This document shows, piece after piece, positions 13,248 to 15,712 of a stretch of 15,712 nucleotides of DNA. The DNA is from an uncultured Alphaproteobacteria bacterium (GTDB lineage: Bacteria > Pseudomonadota > Alphaproteobacteria > RF32 > CAG-239), in assembly GCA_900551585.1 (NCBI GenBank), contig URWU01000012.1, positions 1-15,712 of the forward strand. Direction: 5' to 3'. A model generated the notes under the pieces. The model had not been told where the DNA came from. It was given only the letters and a program-made list of their open reading frames with translations, and ran no database searches. The position numbers were made by a program, and so were the translations under genes. How positions within the stretch are numbered: the stretch's first letter is position 1; the number at the start of each line of letters is the position of its first letter.

Positions 13248-15712
13248 ATGAAAGTTCGTCATAACATAAAATCTCTGCTGGCACTAAGCAGTTTGGCCGT
13301 AGCCTTAGCCTATGTCGGTATTTCAAATGCGGCGCAGACTTATTCGCCTTTTGCTCCTGTTTCGACCGAGAAAAAAGTGACGGCGGCAGAGGCCAAAGCC
13401 TCGGCTGAGGCAGCCGGTTATGTCAGCGTTCTCAGCGTAGAAGAAGCCGTTCCGACAGAAGAAACCCATTCTTTTTCAGGTTCGGAAACCCAGATGGAAG
13501 AACTTGATAAGCTCGAGCCGATTGTCGACCATCTGAAATTGGCCGTTGACGCGCATAATGTGATGAACCGTCTTGGCGGTTATCGCAATATTCAAAAGCA
13601 ATATAACCAAATGGTTCAGCTTCATGATAAATCTGTTGAGATATTAGGAAAATCTGAACAATGCACACTTGATTATCTGGGGCGCTACTTTAATAATCCG
13701 GTTCGGGTCTGGTCCGGAACCGATTTACGCAAAATGCCCGCCAACCATGATTTGCGTCAGGGTTTGTCAAAATGGGCTATTGAAATGTTTGAGCTGGCGA
13801 AAGCAGCTCAGGTTTCGCCGATTAATGCCGGTGATTTGGCCAATGTCGATGGTGCAACAGCGGAATCCTTTGCCCAAATCAGCGCCGCTTCCGGCAAAGA
13901 AACCATGACGGAAGAAGATACGTTGATTAATACCGATGTCGGCAATCCCGATACTGCCGAAATTAAGGATATTAACGATACACATGCCGCTGCCGATAAA
14001 CAGATTAAAGAGATGGATGAAAAGCAGGGCGGCAACTATTTCAGGGAGCCGAGCAAGCAGGATCAGCTGGAGCAGGAAGCCCGCAAGACCGATTTGCTGA
14101 CCAATGATATCGGTGCCGAAGTTGCTTTGTGGATGGCTGATTATCTGGCCAGTGCGACCGCAACGGCAGGGCGCGGCAGTGCCGGCAGTCCGGAATGGGG
14201 CGGCAGCAGCGATTTGGGCGGTGTCAAACAGCGCTTTCCGGTTTGGAATGACCAGCGTACTTTTTATGCCCAATATTTGGATAGAAAATATAAAAATATC
14301 AAACAATTTATCAAAGACTACGAAGTTCCGTCTGATATCCGCCAGCGTATTGCCGACGCGGTTATGGACAGTCAGCGCAGTTTTGTGACTCAGGCAGATG
14401 CCGATATCGTTGAAGCCGCTGTCAGAGCCATCAATATTGCCACGGCTGACCGGGATGCCAAAGTTGCCGCCAAAAGGGGCGAGCATGCGGCAGATACCGC
14501 TGCCGTCAACAATAAGGAAAGCAGCGATATTAAAAGCCTTTCAGACGGCAAGAACACGATTGTCAGCTCGGAAAAGGGTAAAATTGACAACGCTAATGCC
14601 AAACGTGATGAGTATGGAACCCTCATTAGTGATTTGATCGGAGACAAGCAGCGTCTGGAAGCGGAAATCAATTCGCTGAATCAGGAAGTAGCCCAGATGG
14701 ACAGCCTCCTTTCCGGTGCCGAGTTGACCGATGAACAAAAAGAAGATTACAACAAAAGCAAAAGCGAGGCTCAAAAACAGATTACCGAGGCTAAAAGCCA
14801 GATTGCCGCTCAAGAGCAGACCAAGAGCAATTACGAAAAGCTTTTGCAGGAACAAACCGAAGTTATCAGTGCTGCCGAGCAGCATATAAATGATGTTGAA
14901 AATCAGTTTACCTTAGATGTCAATAATGTTCAGGCTGCGGCTCAGAGTGAGCGTACCGCATTAGACGCTGCTTTGGCTAAAGAAATTGACAGACTCAACA
15001 AAGAACTGGCTGCAAAAATAGAAAGAATTAAGATTGCCGAAGCGGCAGCCAAAGCAACTCTGGGTTCAAAATCGGTTTTGACGGCCGAAAAAATTATTGC
15101 CATGACCAATCTGGTTATCGCGACTGCCAAAGACGATGCTTATATCAATATTGACAAGGCTCATGAGGCCATGGCGAACCTTGGCGATGATTTGTATCGC
15201 GGCAATATGCAGCCGACCGTAACCGGTTTTCATCAGGCTTTATATGACAGCCTGATTGGCAAAGACAGTAATTACGGCAGTTTGCACCTTGACGCCGTTG
15301 CCGCCAAAGTTCATGATGTGACAAACTTCCTGACGGATATTGTCACGGATATTGACGCTCAAATGTCGGAAATGTACATCAATGATTATCGCAGCAAAGT
15401 TGAGAATACTAAAAAATTGTTGAATGTTCCGATTTTTGACAAAGTCTTAAGCGGAATTAAGCCGGAAACGGATACGCAGTATTTTATCGGCGCCACAGCC
15501 AAGCTGGAAGATTTCCGGGCTCCGAAGACCATGCCCGATTTCAACCTGCCGCCGCTGCGTGAATATGTCCGTCTTGATTATATTGACTTGCAGAGCATTG
15601 CCAAAGACGCTCCGAAAATGTATGTCGGCAAGTATCGCGTTTTTGAAGAAAGCATTTTAGGCCAAATTCTCAAAAACAAAATCTGGGAAAAAACAGACAG
15701 CATTCCGGTCAG
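13248..15712 (+). CDS. Very large exported coiled-coil protein (3' end beyond window)
   Basis: The frame is open from the ATG at 13248 to the window end: 821 codons and no stop. GGGAG (13235-13239) precedes the start. A signal peptide (1-28, ending ISNA) is followed by an N-terminal domain (~85-185) with LGGYRNIQKQYNQMVQLHDK and CTLDYLGRYFNNPVRVWSG. Residues ~190-290 form an acidic, polar linker. An aromatic-rich patch follows (SPEWGGSS, VWNDQRTFYAQYLDRKYKN). About 200 residues of nearly unbroken coiled coil (~395-600) contain repeated EAKSQIAAQEQ-type heptads. A more globular C-terminal part (~605-821) has DFNLPPLREYVRLDYIDLQS near the end. The family is not recognised. Its last-in-run position, size and export signal suggest a long periplasmic or surface component. 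It lies 26 nt after the previous gene, so it is probably in the same operon. Confidence 0.75.
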   Translation, partial: MKVRHNIKSLLALSSLAVALAYVGISNAAQTYSPFAPVSTEKKVTAAEAKASAEAAGYVSVLSVEEAVPTEETHSFSGSETQMEELDKLEPIVDHLKLAVDAHNVMNRLGGYRNIQKQYNQMVQLHDKSVEILGKSEQCTLDYLGRYFNNPVRVWSGTDLRKMPANHDLRQGLSKWAIEMFELAKAAQVSPINAGDLANVDGATAESFAQISAASGKETMTEEDTLINTDVGNPDTAEIKDINDTHAAADKQIKEMDEKQGGNYFREPSKQDQLEQEARKTDLLTNDIGAEVALWMADYLASATATAGRGSAGSPEWGGSSDLGGVKQRFPVWNDQRTFYAQYLDRKYKNIKQFIKDYEVPSDIRQRIADAVMDSQRSFVTQADADIVEAAVRAINIATADRDAKVAAKRGEHAADTAAVNNKESSDIKSLSDGKNTIVSSEKGKIDNANAKRDEYGTLISDLIGDKQRLEAEINSLNQEVAQMDSLLSGAELTDEQKEDYNKSKSEAQKQITEAKSQIAAQEQTKSNYEKLLQEQTEVISAAEQHINDVENQFTLDVNNVQAAAQSERTALDAALAKEIDRLNKELAAKIERIKIAEAAAKATLGSKSVLTAEKIIAMTNLVIATAKDDAYINIDKAHEAMANLGDDLYRGNMQPTVTGFHQALYDSLIGKDSNYGSLHLDAVAAKVHDVTNFLTDIVTDIDAQMSEMYINDYRSKVENTKKLLNVPIFDKVLSGIKPETDTQYFIGATAKLEDFRAPKTMPDFNLPPLREYVRLDYIDLQSIAKDAPKMYVGKYRVFEESILGQILKNKIWEKTDSIPV

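Noticed and set aside
13767..14486. 239-codon minus-strand frame
   Set aside because: It is antisense to the large 3' gene, whose frame is open over 821 codons with signal peptide and ribosome binding site; its I/G/F-rich translation is typical of a shadow frame.

Overview
The window is a piece of a Gram-negative, proteobacterial-type chromosome or large mobile element that carries part of a VirB-like type IV secretion system (T4SS). Nearly every protein has a Sec signal peptide or membrane segments. There is one clear VirB4 ATPase (5998-8433) and one VirB3-like protein just before it. G+C looks intermediate. I cannot fix the taxon from sequence alone; an uncultured alphaproteobacterium assembled from a metagenome would fit, but that is inference. 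Bases 5-37 match the Illumina Nextera transposase adapter exactly, so the left edge is a contig end with untrimmed adapter, not natural sequence.

Layout. (a) 38-1306, minus strand: the start of a membrane-anchored protein with a long disordered tail, cut by the contig end. (b) 1307-1619: divergent intergenic region. (c) 1620-3164: three consecutive genes for exported, two-helix VirB2-like pilin proteins. The third has a Cys-containing C-terminal extension, and the unit closes with an intrinsic terminator at 3201-3235. (d) 3387-5456: a fourth pilin-like gene of 689 codons. Its pilin domain is almost identical to that of the third, followed by a ~570-residue exported region with two ~148-residue repeats and four Cys/Gly-Gly/Trp/Cys motifs. 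It ends at a terminator at 5584-5623. (e) 5718-8433: virB3 and virB4, overlapping by 11 nt, behind a good promoter candidate. (f) 8512-15712: a run of six co-directional genes encoding signal-peptide-bearing, coiled-coil-rich proteins behind an extended -10 promoter. At least the first and third look VirB5-like near the mature N-terminus. The last gene is huge (>821 codons) and runs off the right edge.

How the parts may work together. VirB4 would energise pilin extraction and assembly, VirB3 is its inner-membrane partner, and the four VirB2-like proteins are candidate pilus subunits. The two extended ones look like special surface-exposed or tip-type subunits (inference). The downstream coiled-coil proteins sit where VirB5/VirB6-type minor-pilus and periplasmic components usually lie. 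No relaxase, coupling protein, VirB7-11 homologue, RNA gene, IS element or CRISPR array is visible inside the window. Whether this machine moves DNA, delivers effectors or acts as an adhesive surface structure therefore cannot be decided here.
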